Of a DNA stretch of 64,000 bases, positions 42,589 through 50,611 are shown piece by piece; position 1 is the stretch's first letter; every line of letters begins with the position of its first letter. Made by a program: the position numbers and the translations under genes. This stretch comes from Shimazuella soli (GTDB lineage Bacteria; Bacillota; Bacilli; Thermoactinomycetales; Thermoactinomycetaceae). The stretch spans positions 62,001 through 126,000 of the forward strand of contig NZ_JAKWBN010000004.1 in assembly GCF_022511585.1 (NCBI RefSeq), given 5' to 3'. Below the pieces are notes generated by a model. That model was not told the origin of the DNA. It saw only the letters and a program-made list of their open reading frames with translations, and searched no databases.

Positions 42589-44025
42589 ATGAAACCCTAT
42601 GATTCTAAGCAAGATAACTCGAAATTGGAGCTTCAGGCTCATGAACAAGAGGAATTGATGAAGTATATGGATATTTCTGTTCCTAAGGAATTAAACGATC
42701 GTCTTGCTTCAAGACTGACAAAAATGAAGTCTCCCATCTTTTTTCGCAAAAGTTGGATAAAGATGCTTATTGCTACTGCTGCTTCCATCATGATTGTTCT
42801 CTCATTAGGAATGGGTCTTTCCTCAGCATTCGCTGCATATGTAAAAAGTATTTTTATGGAAAGTGGTGATCCGGGGTTAAAAGAAGCATTTGAAAATGGA
42901 CATAGTAAAACAGTGGGAAAACAAGTGACAGATCAAGGAGTAACCGTGAGAGTGAAAGAAGTAGTTGCTGATCTCAATCGTATCTCTGTGAGTTACGATA
43001 TCGTAAACGAGAAAGGTGAAAGCATGGACCCATCTTTGGTGAAGAGTGATTCTGGAGACCCTATTTATTTGACGAATTTAAATGGAGAAAAATTACATTT
43101 TGGTGGGCATGGTGGTCCTGTATGGGATCGAAAAGGCAAGCAGCTTGGAGGTGTGGTTACTTTTGATCTTCCTAAAAATATAGCAAATGAAAAACAATTT
43201 ATTTTCCATTTGCATTTTACCAATATTGGAGAAATAACCAATGAAATAGGAACAAAAGTGATCCAACCAGGAGTAAAAGGTAAATGGGTTTTACAATTTC
43301 CTATTGATTTAAGAAAAGAGAAAAATGCTTCCAAGGAAATAAAGTTGGATGCTATTTTGGATTGGAAACATGAAATAAAATTAACGTTCGATAAATTGGT
43401 ATTATCCCCCAGTTTAAGTCGGTTGTTTTATCATGTGGATCAATCAGAAAAATTAATGCAATTACCAAGTCAAGATGCTGATGACTTTAAAGTAGTAGAC
43501 CTACAATATTATATAACGGATGAACACAACAAGAAGGTAGCGATTTACGGCACAGATGATTTCAATTCAGGAGCTGAGACAACAAACAAAGAAATTCAAC
43601 ATCCTCCATTTCCAAAATCGAAGTACTACGTTTTCCATTTAACTGGTATGTCGTACGCTACAGTTGCAAATGAAACATTTTCTATTTCAAGTAAATCATT
43701 ACCTGTGACCAAAAGCACAAGTGTGGGGAAAATCATGATAAAAAGCATGAAGAAGGTGAATGGAAATACGGTGATTACAATTGAGGGAGAGCGTTCAAAA
43801 GACATCGATTCGTATGGATGGGTTGTTCGAGACGAAAAAGGTCAGGTAAAAGAAATGTTTACACATGGGTCAGAAAACGGAAAAAGCAAACAAGGTAAAA
43901 CGCAATCTTTTACAGAGGATATAGGGATTGTTGGCGAGCCGACATCAGGAAAGATTCAGTTACAATTGATTGCTGTGAAAAAGTATCATGCTACAAATTG
44001 GTCTTTCAAAATAAAGAGCGAATAG
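42589..44025 (+). CDS. DUF4179 membrane protein, likely anti-sigma factor
   Basis: The 478-residue protein has a cytoplasmic part of about 57 residues (charged, with EELMKYMDISVPKELNDRL), one membrane helix (MLIATAASIMIVLSLGMGLS), and a large extracytoplasmic region with the DUF4179 domain first and DUF5643-like beta domains after. Proteins of this layout encoded directly after ECF sigma genes hold the sigma factor at the membrane until a signal arrives. The signal is unknown. AGGAGG precedes ATG 42589. Confidence 0.8.
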   Translation: MKPYDSKQDNSKLELQAHEQEELMKYMDISVPKELNDRLASRLTKMKSPIFFRKSWIKMLIATAASIMIVLSLGMGLSSAFAAYVKSIFMESGDPGLKEAFENGHSKTVGKQVTDQGVTVRVKEVVADLNRISVSYDIVNEKGESMDPSLVKSDSGDPIYLTNLNGEKLHFGGHGGPVWDRKGKQLGGVVTFDLPKNIANEKQFIFHLHFTNIGEITNEIGTKVIQPGVKGKWVLQFPIDLRKEKNASKEIKLDAILDWKHEIKLTFDKLVLSPSLSRLFYHVDQSEKLMQLPSQDADDFKVVDLQYYITDEHNKKVAIYGTDDFNSGAETTNKEIQHPPFPKSKYYVFHLTGMSYATVANETFSISSKSLPVTKSTSVGKIMIKSMKKVNGNTVITIEGERSKDIDSYGWVVRDEKGQVKEMFTHGSENGKSKQGKTQSFTEDIGIVGEPTSGKIQLQLIAVKKYHATNWSFKIKSE

Positions 44026-44260
44026 AATGCTAAAAATAGGATCAGGAATGTTGTTCGAAGTTATAAGCGATATTTTAGTTTTAGCGGAAGAGATGAAAGA
44101 TATGAATAAAACAACCTCAACCTTTTGAAGGGAAATTAAAATTAGAGTTGGAAAGTGCTTGATGGGAAGGGCCTCTGTGCCCTTTTTCCAATTTTTCCTA
44201 TCTATCGTGCTGCTGTTGGACTTATCTCGGACGACCCCCGATTAGGGATTCAAGTCATTC
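44026..44260. other. Gap with short open stretch, no clear gene
   Basis: About 235 bases follow the anti-sigma gene. A GTG-initiated frame of about 60 codons runs through the 53-bp repeat (ending near 44338) but has no ribosome site and no recognisable family. I regard it as non-coding relic DNA. Confidence 0.4.
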
Positions 44261-44313
44261 TTCCATTATTTGGTCAAATTGCGCTTTATGACACGGATGC
44301 TGGTTCTAGGCCT
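44261..44313 (+). repeat. 53-bp inverted repeat, right copy
   Basis: Exact inverted copy of 36251-36303. Together they bracket 8.06 kb containing GNAT, tnpA, tnpR, the DUF4309 lipoprotein and the sigma/anti-sigma pair. Confidence 0.85.
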
Positions 44314-44393
44314 TTTAGGGGGGGCAGGTAACACATCTTTGGAAACTCTGAAACGGATGTCAAATTAACAGAAGTTGTTACATAGATAAGCTA

Positions 44394-44430
44394 GGGAGTA
44401 GTTCGGAGGTCATGAACTACTCCCTTATTT
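44394..44430 (+). terminator. Terminator-like hairpin
   Basis: GGGAGTAGTTC (44394-44404) pairs perfectly with GAACTACTCCC (44414-44424), followed by TTATTTAATTT. Confidence 0.7.
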
Positions 44431-44441
44431 AATTTGGAAGT

Positions 44442-44485
44442 TATTTGCATATGGTCCCATATTTCGCTTTTGGTTGCCATACCCC
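44442..44485 (-). mobile_element. Tn3-type end, right of a 9.5-kb inverted pair
   Basis: Inverted copy of 34944-34987 with two mismatches; its outer tip is the ACCCC at 44481-44485. It lies just upstream of the aldo-keto reductase operator, marking the right limit of the inner transposon. Confidence 0.65.
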
Positions 44486-44512
44486 AAACTGATCCATTAA
44501 AGGCCTTAGCGC

Positions 44513-44576
44513 ACAAATTACAAGTGACAAATTTCAATGTCTGTCACTTGTAATTTGTATTAATTGTGCTACAATT
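44513..44576 (+). promoter_or_regulatory. AKR-tetR promoter with 17-bp-arm operator
   Basis: ACAAATTACAAGTGACA (44513-44529) and TGTCACTTGTAATTTGT (44542-44558) are perfect inverted copies 12 bases apart. TTGTAA (44548-44553) and TACAAT (44571-44576) form a promoter with a 17-base spacer whose -35 box is inside the right arm. Repression by the TetR protein encoded in the same operon is the simplest reading. Confidence 0.75.
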
Positions 44577-44605
44577 ACCTCATCAACAGATTGGAGGAAT
44601 TGTTA

Positions 44606-45592
44606 ATGGATCAACGTAAAATAGGCCATAGCGATGCGACAGTTTCAGCTATAGGTCTTGGTTGCATGGGGATGTCTGATCTTTACGGTGCAACTGATCG
44701 CAAAGAGAGTATTGCTGCTATACACGAAGCGCTCGAGAAACAAATTACCCTCTTTGATACGGGGGATTTCTATGGTGTTGGCCATAACGAGCTACTCCTG
44801 CGTGAGGCACTAGGCCATCGACGTGACAATGCTTTTATCGCCGTTAAATTCGGGATGTTAAGGTCTCCTGATGGTTCTTGGCTTGGCATGGATTATCGGC
44901 CGCAGGCTATCAAAAATTCATTAGCATATACGCTTAAACGTCTAGATGTTGATTATGTAGATCTCTACCAACCTGCGCGTGTCGATCCAACGATTCCAAT
45001 TGAAGAAACAGTTGGAGTCATTGCAGACTTGATCCAAGCTGGTTATGTGAAGCATATTGGACTGTCTGAAGCAAATGCAGAAACTGTTCGACGTGCTCAC
45101 GCCGTTCATCCAATCAGTTGGTTACAAATTGAATATTCGCTCTTTAGTCGGGGCATTGAAATGGAAATATTGCCGACTTTACGTGAGTTGGGTATCACTC
45201 TTTCCGCATACGGAATTCTTTCACGCGGTCTGCTCAGCGGCAAATGGTCCAAAGATCGTCAAGGTTCGCTTGATTCACGTACATTCTCACCCCGTTTTCA
45301 AGGTGAGAACTTGGATAAAAATCTAGCGCTTGTTGAATCGTTGCGAATTATTGCTCTTGAAAAAAATATTAATGTTGCACAACTTGCGATTGCATGGGTA
45401 TTATCCCGTGGCGATGATATTATTCCGCTCATAGGCGCCCGAAAACGTACCCAACTTCATGATGCACTCAGTGCCCTAGAGATTACATTTACGGATGTTG
45501 AACTTGCAAACATTGAAGTAGCCGTACCGCCAGGAGCCGTAATTGGAACTCGTTATGCAGCAAATCAAATGCCAATTCTAGGGGTGCTTTAA
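44606..45592 (+). CDS. Aldo/keto reductase
   Basis: The 328-residue NADPH-dependent (beta/alpha)8 oxidoreductase starts with a typical GHSDATVSAIGLGCMGMSDL. Catalytic Asp and Tyr are in LFDTGDFYG, Lys in AVKFG. The usual His position reads QPARVDP in DLYQPARVDP, a feature of one AKR subgroup. The cofactor segment LIGARKRTQL is present near the end. GGAGG precedes ATG 44606. The tetR gene follows after one base. Confidence 0.85.
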   Translation: MDQRKIGHSDATVSAIGLGCMGMSDLYGATDRKESIAAIHEALEKQITLFDTGDFYGVGHNELLLREALGHRRDNAFIAVKFGMLRSPDGSWLGMDYRPQAIKNSLAYTLKRLDVDYVDLYQPARVDPTIPIEETVGVIADLIQAGYVKHIGLSEANAETVRRAHAVHPISWLQIEYSLFSRGIEMEILPTLRELGITLSAYGILSRGLLSGKWSKDRQGSLDSRTFSPRFQGENLDKNLALVESLRIIALEKNINVAQLAIAWVLSRGDDIIPLIGARKRTQLHDALSALEITFTDVELANIEVAVPPGAVIGTRYAANQMPILGVL

Positions 45593-45593
45593 C

Positions 45594-46190
45594 ATGGTCG
45601 AAATACCTTTAACAAAAGAACAAATTTTAGATACGGCTGAACAGGTGTTTCGCCGATTTGGTCTCGAAAAATCAACGGTCGTAGATGTGGCAAGAGCTCT
45701 TAACGTCAGTCACGGAACTCTTTATCGCCATTTTCCAAGCAAAGTTTCCATTCGAGAAGCAGTAGCTCATAGATGGCTAAGACGCATTTCATATTCACTT
45801 GAAGGAATACATGCGCTACCAGAACGTGCAACAGCGCGATTACGTCGATGGTTAGATACTTTAATTCAAATAAAACGTTCTCAAGCTGTGGAAGATCCGG
45901 AATTATTTGCGATGTACGTAGCGCTTGCAGAAGAAGCGAATGATGTTGTTCAAGCACATGTGAATGAGTTAGTACTTCAGCTTACGAGAATTATTGAAGA
46001 AGGAATCCAAGCGGATGAATTCAAATCAGAGAATGCGTCAACTTCTGCATCTGCTGTTTTTACAGCAACGATCAGATTTCACCACCCTGGACATGCCAAT
46101 GAGTGGACTTCCCCAACTATCGATCAAGAATATGAGCATGTTTGGAATCTCATTATGACCGGTTTGTATAACAATTCAAAATATAAATGA
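45594..46190 (+). CDS. TetR-family repressor
   Basis: The 198-residue regulator has the N-terminal TetR helix-turn-helix (TKEQILDTAEQVFRRFG, then VVDVARALNVSHGTLYRHFP) and a variable ligand-binding C-terminal domain. It is co-transcribed with the aldo-keto reductase and likely binds the 17-bp-arm inverted repeat at 44513-44558. The inducer is unknown, probably an aldehyde or another reactive compound by analogy. Confidence 0.88.
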   Translation: MVEIPLTKEQILDTAEQVFRRFGLEKSTVVDVARALNVSHGTLYRHFPSKVSIREAVAHRWLRRISYSLEGIHALPERATARLRRWLDTLIQIKRSQAVEDPELFAMYVALAEEANDVVQAHVNELVLQLTRIIEEGIQADEFKSENASTSASAVFTATIRFHHPGHANEWTSPTIDQEYEHVWNLIMTGLYNNSKYK

Positions 46191-46235
46191 TATTTAATTC
46201 GATTATCATCTTAAGCCCCCAAGGGGAGGTGAGGT

Positions 46236-46280
46236 ATATGTATGGTGAATATCGTTCCACTGCAAGAATAAACAAAATAT
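46236..46280 (+). CDS. Possible 14-residue leader peptide
   Basis: GGGGAGGTGAGG is directly followed by an ATG and 14 codons ending at a TAG before azoR. The ribosome site is strong but the peptide is too short to judge. It could also be a relic of a gene start. Confidence 0.25.
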
Positions 46281-46314
46281 AGCAACCTAAAAAAGACCCA
46301 AGGAGGAACAGAGA

Positions 46315-46941
46315 ATGACAACAGTTTTATTTGTAAAAGCTAACAATCGTCCGGCAGATCAGTCAGTAAGTGTGAGATTATATGAAGCTTTTCTAGCAAG
46401 CTATAAAGATTCACATCCAAATGATAAAGTGATAGAGCTTGATCTATTCAATGAAGAATTGCCATATGTAGGCGTAGATTATATTAATGGTTCTTTTAAG
46501 GTTAGCAAAGAACTAGATTTAACAGAAAAGGAAGCAAAAGCAGTCGCTGTTGCTGATAAATATTTAGATCAATTTCTTGCTGCGGATAAGGTTGTATTTG
46601 CTTTCCCTCTTTGGAACTTAACAATCCCTGCTGTACTTCACACCTATATTGATTATTTAAATCGCGCTGGCAAAACATTTAAATACACGCCAGAAGGTGC
46701 AGTAGGAATGATTGGAGATAAGAAAATTGCCTTATTAAACGCAAGTGGCGGTGTATATTCAGAAGGTCCAAGATCCGAAATGGAAATGGCGGTAAAATAC
46801 GTTACGAACATGATGAACTTCTTATGTACAACGAATATGGAAACCGTAGTGATTGAAGGACATAACCAATTCCCAGAGCAAGCTCAAAAAATTATTGCAG
46901 ATGGCCTTGAAAAGGCAGTTAAAGTAGCTAGTACGTTCTAA
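46315..46941 (+). CDS. azoR: FMN-dependent NADH azoreductase / quinone reductase
   Basis: The 208-residue flavodoxin-fold enzyme reduces quinones and azo compounds with NADH. FPLWNLTIPAVLHTYIDYLN and the flavin-binding NASGGVYS are hallmark segments, and KTFKYTPEGAVG is typical. AAGGAGG precedes ATG 46315. In B. subtilis an azoreductase belongs to the MhqR regulon; no clear copy of the 6225 palindrome was seen upstream of this gene. Confidence 0.92.
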   Translation: MTTVLFVKANNRPADQSVSVRLYEAFLASYKDSHPNDKVIELDLFNEELPYVGVDYINGSFKVSKELDLTEKEAKAVAVADKYLDQFLAADKVVFAFPLWNLTIPAVLHTYIDYLNRAGKTFKYTPEGAVGMIGDKKIALLNASGGVYSEGPRSEMEMAVKYVTNMMNFLCTTNMETVVIEGHNQFPEQAQKIIADGLEKAVKVASTF

Positions 46942-46994
46942 TTGCCAATAACAAAAAATTCTGAATATATCATTTTAGCGTTTCCTTTATAGTA

Positions 46995-47080
46995 GGGGTC
47001 CCCCACTGTACGCTTAGACATATTTTAGGCACAATTCAACCGACTACCTGTACGTTAAGCAAAAGCAGTCGGTTGATCAC
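46995..47080 (+). mobile_element. Truncated Tn3 end, right
   Basis: GGGGTC at 46995-47000 is followed by a shortened repeat ending ACGCTTAG, then about 65 bases diverged from 34841-34910 including the same hairpin (ACCGACTA with CAGTCGGT). It is in the same orientation as the copy at 34810. Confidence 0.6.
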
Positions 47081-47096
47081 AATTACTCCCAGTTTA

Positions 47097-47420
47097 TTTA
47101 AGTTTTTTTCTCTCTCAAAGGTCGAAGAATATCAAAAGAAATTCGCTGCTTGAGATTCCAAATATAATCACCTGTGAGGTTCGATGCTTCAAGTATTCTT
47201 CTGGAATATCCATCCCTTTTGCTCGTAAGGTTTCTACTGCCTGAGCAATATAAACGGTATTCCATAGAACAATCGCAGTGACAACCAGTTGTATCCCACT
47301 TGCTCGATAGGATTGATCCTCGTAGATTCGATCTCGTATTTCTCCTAATCGGTTAAAGGCTACCACTCTTTTAACGCATTTGCTGACTCTCCTTTGTTCA
47401 AGCCGATTTGAGTTGGTGTC
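47097..47420 (-). pseudogene. Tn3 transposase C-terminal fragment
   Basis: On the minus strand pieces of a Tn3 transposase end appear in different frames. FNRLGEIRDRIYEDQSYRAS and VVTAIVLWNTVYIAQAVETL read from 47366 down, and LTGDYIWNLKQRISFDILRP appears after a frameshift. An upstream piece (LNKGESANALK) is in yet another frame. Clearly decayed. Confidence 0.75.
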
Positions 47421-47467
47421 GTCCCTGACGCCTGGCTCTTTATTTCACGACATACTACTCACCACTA

Positions 47468-47632
47468 TTGTCATTGGCAGGCCTAACCGGACCAATCGAT
47501 GGAGATCGTGCAAACAGTATCATTGATTCTTACACATTGGCGTTTTTTGATAAGTATCTAAAGAGTAAGCCAGCAAAACTGCTTGATGGACCATCAAAAC
47601 AATATCCTGAAGTGCACTTTGAAAAACGGTGA
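47468..47632 (+). pseudogene. C-terminal fragment of an alpha/beta hydrolase
   Basis: Fifty-four codons end at TGA 47630-47632. The product (IIDSYTLAFFDKYLK, then LLDGPSKQYPEVHFE) resembles the end of platelet-activating-factor-acetylhydrolase-like hydrolases. The catalytic domain is missing, and the fragment abuts transposon relics. Confidence 0.5.
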
Positions 47633-47781
47633 CCTAGATAGACATAAGTTCTCGATTAATTATTCTGTAAAGTAACGGTGAAAGGACGAAATAGACGTGC
47701 ATAGGACTTTTAATAAGTTCGCGATGAAGCAGACATGCAAAATGCTCTACAAAAATAATAAAACCTATGAGGTGTATACAA

Positions 47782-48292
47782 ATGAACAAACGAATTTTGA
47801 TTTCAGGTGCAAGTATTGCAGGTCTGACTTTGGCGTACTGGTTGGAACACTATGGATTTCGTCCCACTGTGATCGAGCGAGCTCCAAAGCTGCGAGAGGA
47901 TGGCAATGGGGTTGATATACGAAAACAGGCGATCGAGGTAGCAAAACGGATGGGGATTATGCCAATAATTCAAAAGAAGGCACGTGACACTATTGGAATG
48001 TCCTTTGTAAATGCAGACAACAAAGTCATAGGACGTATAGACATGAATGAATCGAGACAAAAAAACAGTAGCGGCGAAGTAGAGATCATGCGTGGAGATC
48101 TAGTAGATTTATTATACGAAGTGACAAATAATGTCGAATACATTTTCAACGATTCTATTCAAAAATAGAGCAATCCAACGATGGATTAACCGTCTTTTTT
48201 GAAAAAAATTCATCTCGTTCGTTTGACTTAGTTATTGGGGCTGATGGCATACATTCCAACGTCCGCCGTTTGGTATTTGGATACGTAACACA
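47782..48292 (+). pseudogene. Truncated, frameshifted FAD monooxygenase
   Basis: ATG 47782, after GAGGTG, opens a flavoprotein with the Rossmann motif ISGASIAGLTLAYWLEHYG. The frame closes at 48168. One base inserted in the A-run just before that point restores similarity (SFDLVIGADGIHSNVRRLVF, the DG motif), which then ends at 48292. So the gene has lost one base in a homopolymer and also its C-terminal half. It resembles the PhzS/TetX-like branch. Confidence 0.7.
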
Positions 48293-48394
48293 TTAGCTCG
48301 ATCTTCATTGTTTGAGTACGTGTCGAAAATGGCAAAAAAGCGAATCGAACCATTGCCAATTTATAAGTAGAAAAATGGGTGTCTCTCTTTAGTA

Positions 48395-48625
48395 GGGTTT
48401 GTTGCATCATTCCCTTGCCGATTTTCAACCAAGACATTTTCTTGGGAGAAGATTAATCCAGTGGAGTGCAAATTCCAGCTCTTCCTCGGAGCCTTTTCTA
48501 GGTTGGTGCCTTTAGGAAAGAACTCCGTAAATGCTTCATAGCAGGCAAATTCTTTTCCGCGATCCACTGTTGCTGTTTGAAAGGTACCTTTGGGAAAATG
48601 AGTAGCAAGCAGCTCAAAAAAAACC
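48395..48625 (-). pseudogene. IS30-type transposase relic
   Basis: On the minus strand, TVDRGKEFACYE joins directly to TEFFPKGTNLEK. Both are IS30-family motifs normally about 35 residues apart, so the piece between is deleted. A frame change and a stop follow (ELEFALHWIN, then PRKCLG). No terminal repeats were found. Confidence 0.65.
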
Positions 48626-48837
48626 TAAAACATGGTGGATACGCTTTTACTGTTCGGGATTCCTATTGATCTTCGTTTAAGAAAGGACAAAGATGGAAAG
48701 AAAAAAACAAAACTAACCAAAACGGTTGAAAATTCTTAGCAAGGATGAAATAAGGGTTGTTTAACGATTTCGATGGCATGTCCTCTCTATTTTGCAGGGA
48801 TATTGGATAATGTATTTACTTTGTTTCACAATCACTT

Positions 48838-48873
48838 TATAATGATATAAAAGTGATATCACTCTTATATCAT
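48838..48873 (+). promoter_or_regulatory. Palindromic promoter of SPFH operon
   Basis: TATAAT at 48838-48843 has a weak TTTACT 17 bases upstream. ATGATATAA (48842-48850) and TTATATCAT (48865-48873) are inverted repeats, with the perfect 12-base palindrome AGTGATATCACT between them. The ribosome site follows at once. This is a likely operator, possibly for the small ribbon-helix-helix protein of the same operon. Confidence 0.65.
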
Positions 48874-48885
48874 GGAGGGGTCAGA

Positions 48886-49749
48886 ATGAAGGAAAAATCA
48901 GTTTTTAAAATCAATGGTTATGCAGCACTACTTCTTGCACTAATATGTATTTTTGGCGGAATATACTTAGCTAACCATGCTCTTTCATTTGGAGAAAAAG
49001 CAAGCGGAATCTTAGTAATCATTTTAGGCTTGATTATCTTCACAAGTTTAACAATTGTACAACCAAACCAAGCAAAAGTATTAACTTTCTTCGGAACGTA
49101 TTTAGGTGTCATTCGTGATCAGGGATTATGGGCAACGATTCCTTTCACCTTTAAACGAAGCGTATCATTACGCGTTACCAACTTTACAAGTGAAAGATTA
49201 AAGGTAAATGACTTAGAAGGAAATCCAATTGAAATTGCCGCAGTAGTGGTTTATAAGGTAAATGATTCAGCAAAAGCATTGTTTGATGTTGAAAACTATG
49301 TGAAATTCATTCAAATTCAAAGTGAAACTGGAATTCGTCATATTGCAAGTAGATATGCCTATGATTCGTACGAAAAGGAAGGAGAAAACATTCTCACTCT
49401 AAGGCAAAATAGTGATGAAATTGCAGAGGTTCTTGTTCATGATTTACAAAAGCGAATGGATGTTGCAGGTGTCGATATAATTGAAGCACGGATTATGCAT
49501 TTGGCATATTCTTCCGAAATTGCTTCTGCTATGCTGCAAAGACAGCAAGCAAATGCCGTTTTGTCTGCTCGTAAAGTGATAGTCGACGGGGCAGTAGGGC
49601 TTGTAAAAGCAGCGATTGATCAGCTTCAAGAGCAAGAAATTGTCGAGTTGGACGAAGAGAAAAAAGCACAGATGGTCAATAACCTAATGGTTGCCATTGT
49701 TTCTGAAAAAGGAACACAGCCTATCATCAACACAGGAAGCATTTATTGA
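48886..49749 (+). CDS. SPFH/Band 7 membrane protein
   Basis: The 287-residue protein has two N-terminal membrane helices (INGYAALLLALICIFGGIYL and GILVIILGLIIFTSL), then the SPFH domain, including RVTNFTSERLKVNDLEGNPI and the coiled region with AMLQRQQANAVLSARKVIVD. Such proteins form membrane microdomain scaffolds. ATG 48886 follows GGAGGGG. The ribbon-helix-helix gene starts 13 bases after its stop. Confidence 0.85.
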   Translation: MKEKSVFKINGYAALLLALICIFGGIYLANHALSFGEKASGILVIILGLIIFTSLTIVQPNQAKVLTFFGTYLGVIRDQGLWATIPFTFKRSVSLRVTNFTSERLKVNDLEGNPIEIAAVVVYKVNDSAKALFDVENYVKFIQIQSETGIRHIASRYAYDSYEKEGENILTLRQNSDEIAEVLVHDLQKRMDVAGVDIIEARIMHLAYSSEIASAMLQRQQANAVLSARKVIVDGAVGLVKAAIDQLQEQEIVELDEEKKAQMVNNLMVAIVSEKGTQPIINTGSIY

Positions 49750-49762
49750 GGTTGTGTTGTAA

Positions 49763-49918
49763 ATGAGTAAACGAAAAGCATTTCCACTTCGGATCGATCC
49801 AAAACTATATGAAGTACTGGAAAAATGGGCTCAGGATGATTTGCGAAGTGTGAATGCTCAAATTGAGGTCATATTAAAAGAAGCAGCAAAAAAAGCAGGA
49901 AGAATAAAGAAAGAATAA
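49763..49918 (+). CDS. Arc-like ribbon-helix-helix protein, 51 residues
   Basis: Start ATG 49763, stop TAA 49916-49918. The sequence [20 protein letters not shown] followed by [20 protein letters not shown] fits a ribbon-helix-helix fold: one beta strand, then two helices with the SVNAQIE turn. Arc/MetJ-like proteins bind palindromic operators as dimers of dimers. It follows the SPFH gene directly and may regulate the palindromic promoter at 48838. Confidence 0.75.
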   Translation: MSKRKAFPLRIDPKLYEVLEKWAQDDLRSVNAQIEVILKEAAKKAGRIKKE

Positions 49919-49961
49919 AGTTTTTTTACAGATCCTTTTGAAAATCAAAACTAAAATTCAT

Positions 49962-50005
49962 GAAATGACTTGAACCTGTACATACAACAATTCAAGTCAT
50001 TTTCT
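49962..50005 (+). terminator. SPFH operon terminator
   Basis: GAAATGACTTGAA pairs with TTCAAGTCATTTTC across a 16-base loop. Confidence 0.7.
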
Positions 50006-50143
50006 ATTGACACTTGCTCTCAAGTGATTAAGTATATTAAGGGGGCGTTCTTCTGCTATGTACTAAGTTGTAATCGGCTCATGGAGAAAAGCTTTAGTCA
50101 AAAAGGTTTGTACCGTCCATAACCTTTGTAGTGCTGCACTCAA

Positions 50144-50180
50144 ATAAAAAAAAGTGCTCACCAATATTTGGCAAAGCACT
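50144..50180 (-). terminator. Terminator of 59-residue gene
   Basis: On the minus strand AGTGCT pairs with AGCACT and is followed by eight T residues. Confidence 0.65.
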
Positions 50181-50237
50181 GATAATACACGAAGGAATAG
50201 GTAGAAGATTTTTTTGAAAAACTAAGACTAACTAAAG

Positions 50238-50417
50238 CTATGTTTGTACATCAATATCCAAACGAAAACGTAACGGTGGTTCTTCATCTTCATTCCAATT
50301 TCGGTATCGGGCTGCGGGGGAGGCCCATGATTCCGCATGAATAAAGGATTCCACCTTACCTAGTTGTACCTCAGACAGATGAGTTTCCAACAAATCGTAC
50401 AACCAACAAGAAGTCAT
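50238..50417 (-). CDS. Small protein, 59 residues, unrecognised
   Basis: On the minus strand ATG 50417 follows GGGAGGG and opens 59 codons to TAG at 50240-50238. The product is soluble and acidic, begins TSCWLYDLLETHLSEVQLGK and ends PPLRFRLDIDVQT. A terminator follows, supporting a genuine gene. No family is recognised. Confidence 0.55.
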   Translation of the reverse strand: MTSCWLYDLLETHLSEVQLGKVESFIHAESWASPAARYRNWNEDEEPPLRFRLDIDVQT

Positions 50418-50486
50418 CTAATACCCTCCCTTGCGGTGTATCTATAGTATCACCTGGCGGATCGAAGGTATGTCTTACACATTTTA

Positions 50487-50513
50487 GAAAGACCGTTTTT
50501 ACGGTCTTTTTTC
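50487..50513. terminator. Terminator-like hairpin
   Basis: AAAGACCG pairs with CGGTCTTT and has a T-run after it on the plus strand and A residues before it. Confidence 0.65.
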
Positions 50514-50611
50514 GTGTTACCAATCTTTCCTTCCTACGGATGTATATAACATATGATATACTACATAGTGTATTTTTTGATATACCGAAAAACTGGAGGT
50601 GCGTGACGATC

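Noticed and set aside
46192-46314. MhqR operator in front of azoR
   Set aside because: A TATTTAATTCGATTAT-like stretch is present but does not align with the 18-bp palindrome at 6225 without gaps.
48640-48745. Short plus-strand frame with a Lys-rich end next to the IS30 relic
   Set aside because: Too short, no start signal, no recognisable family.
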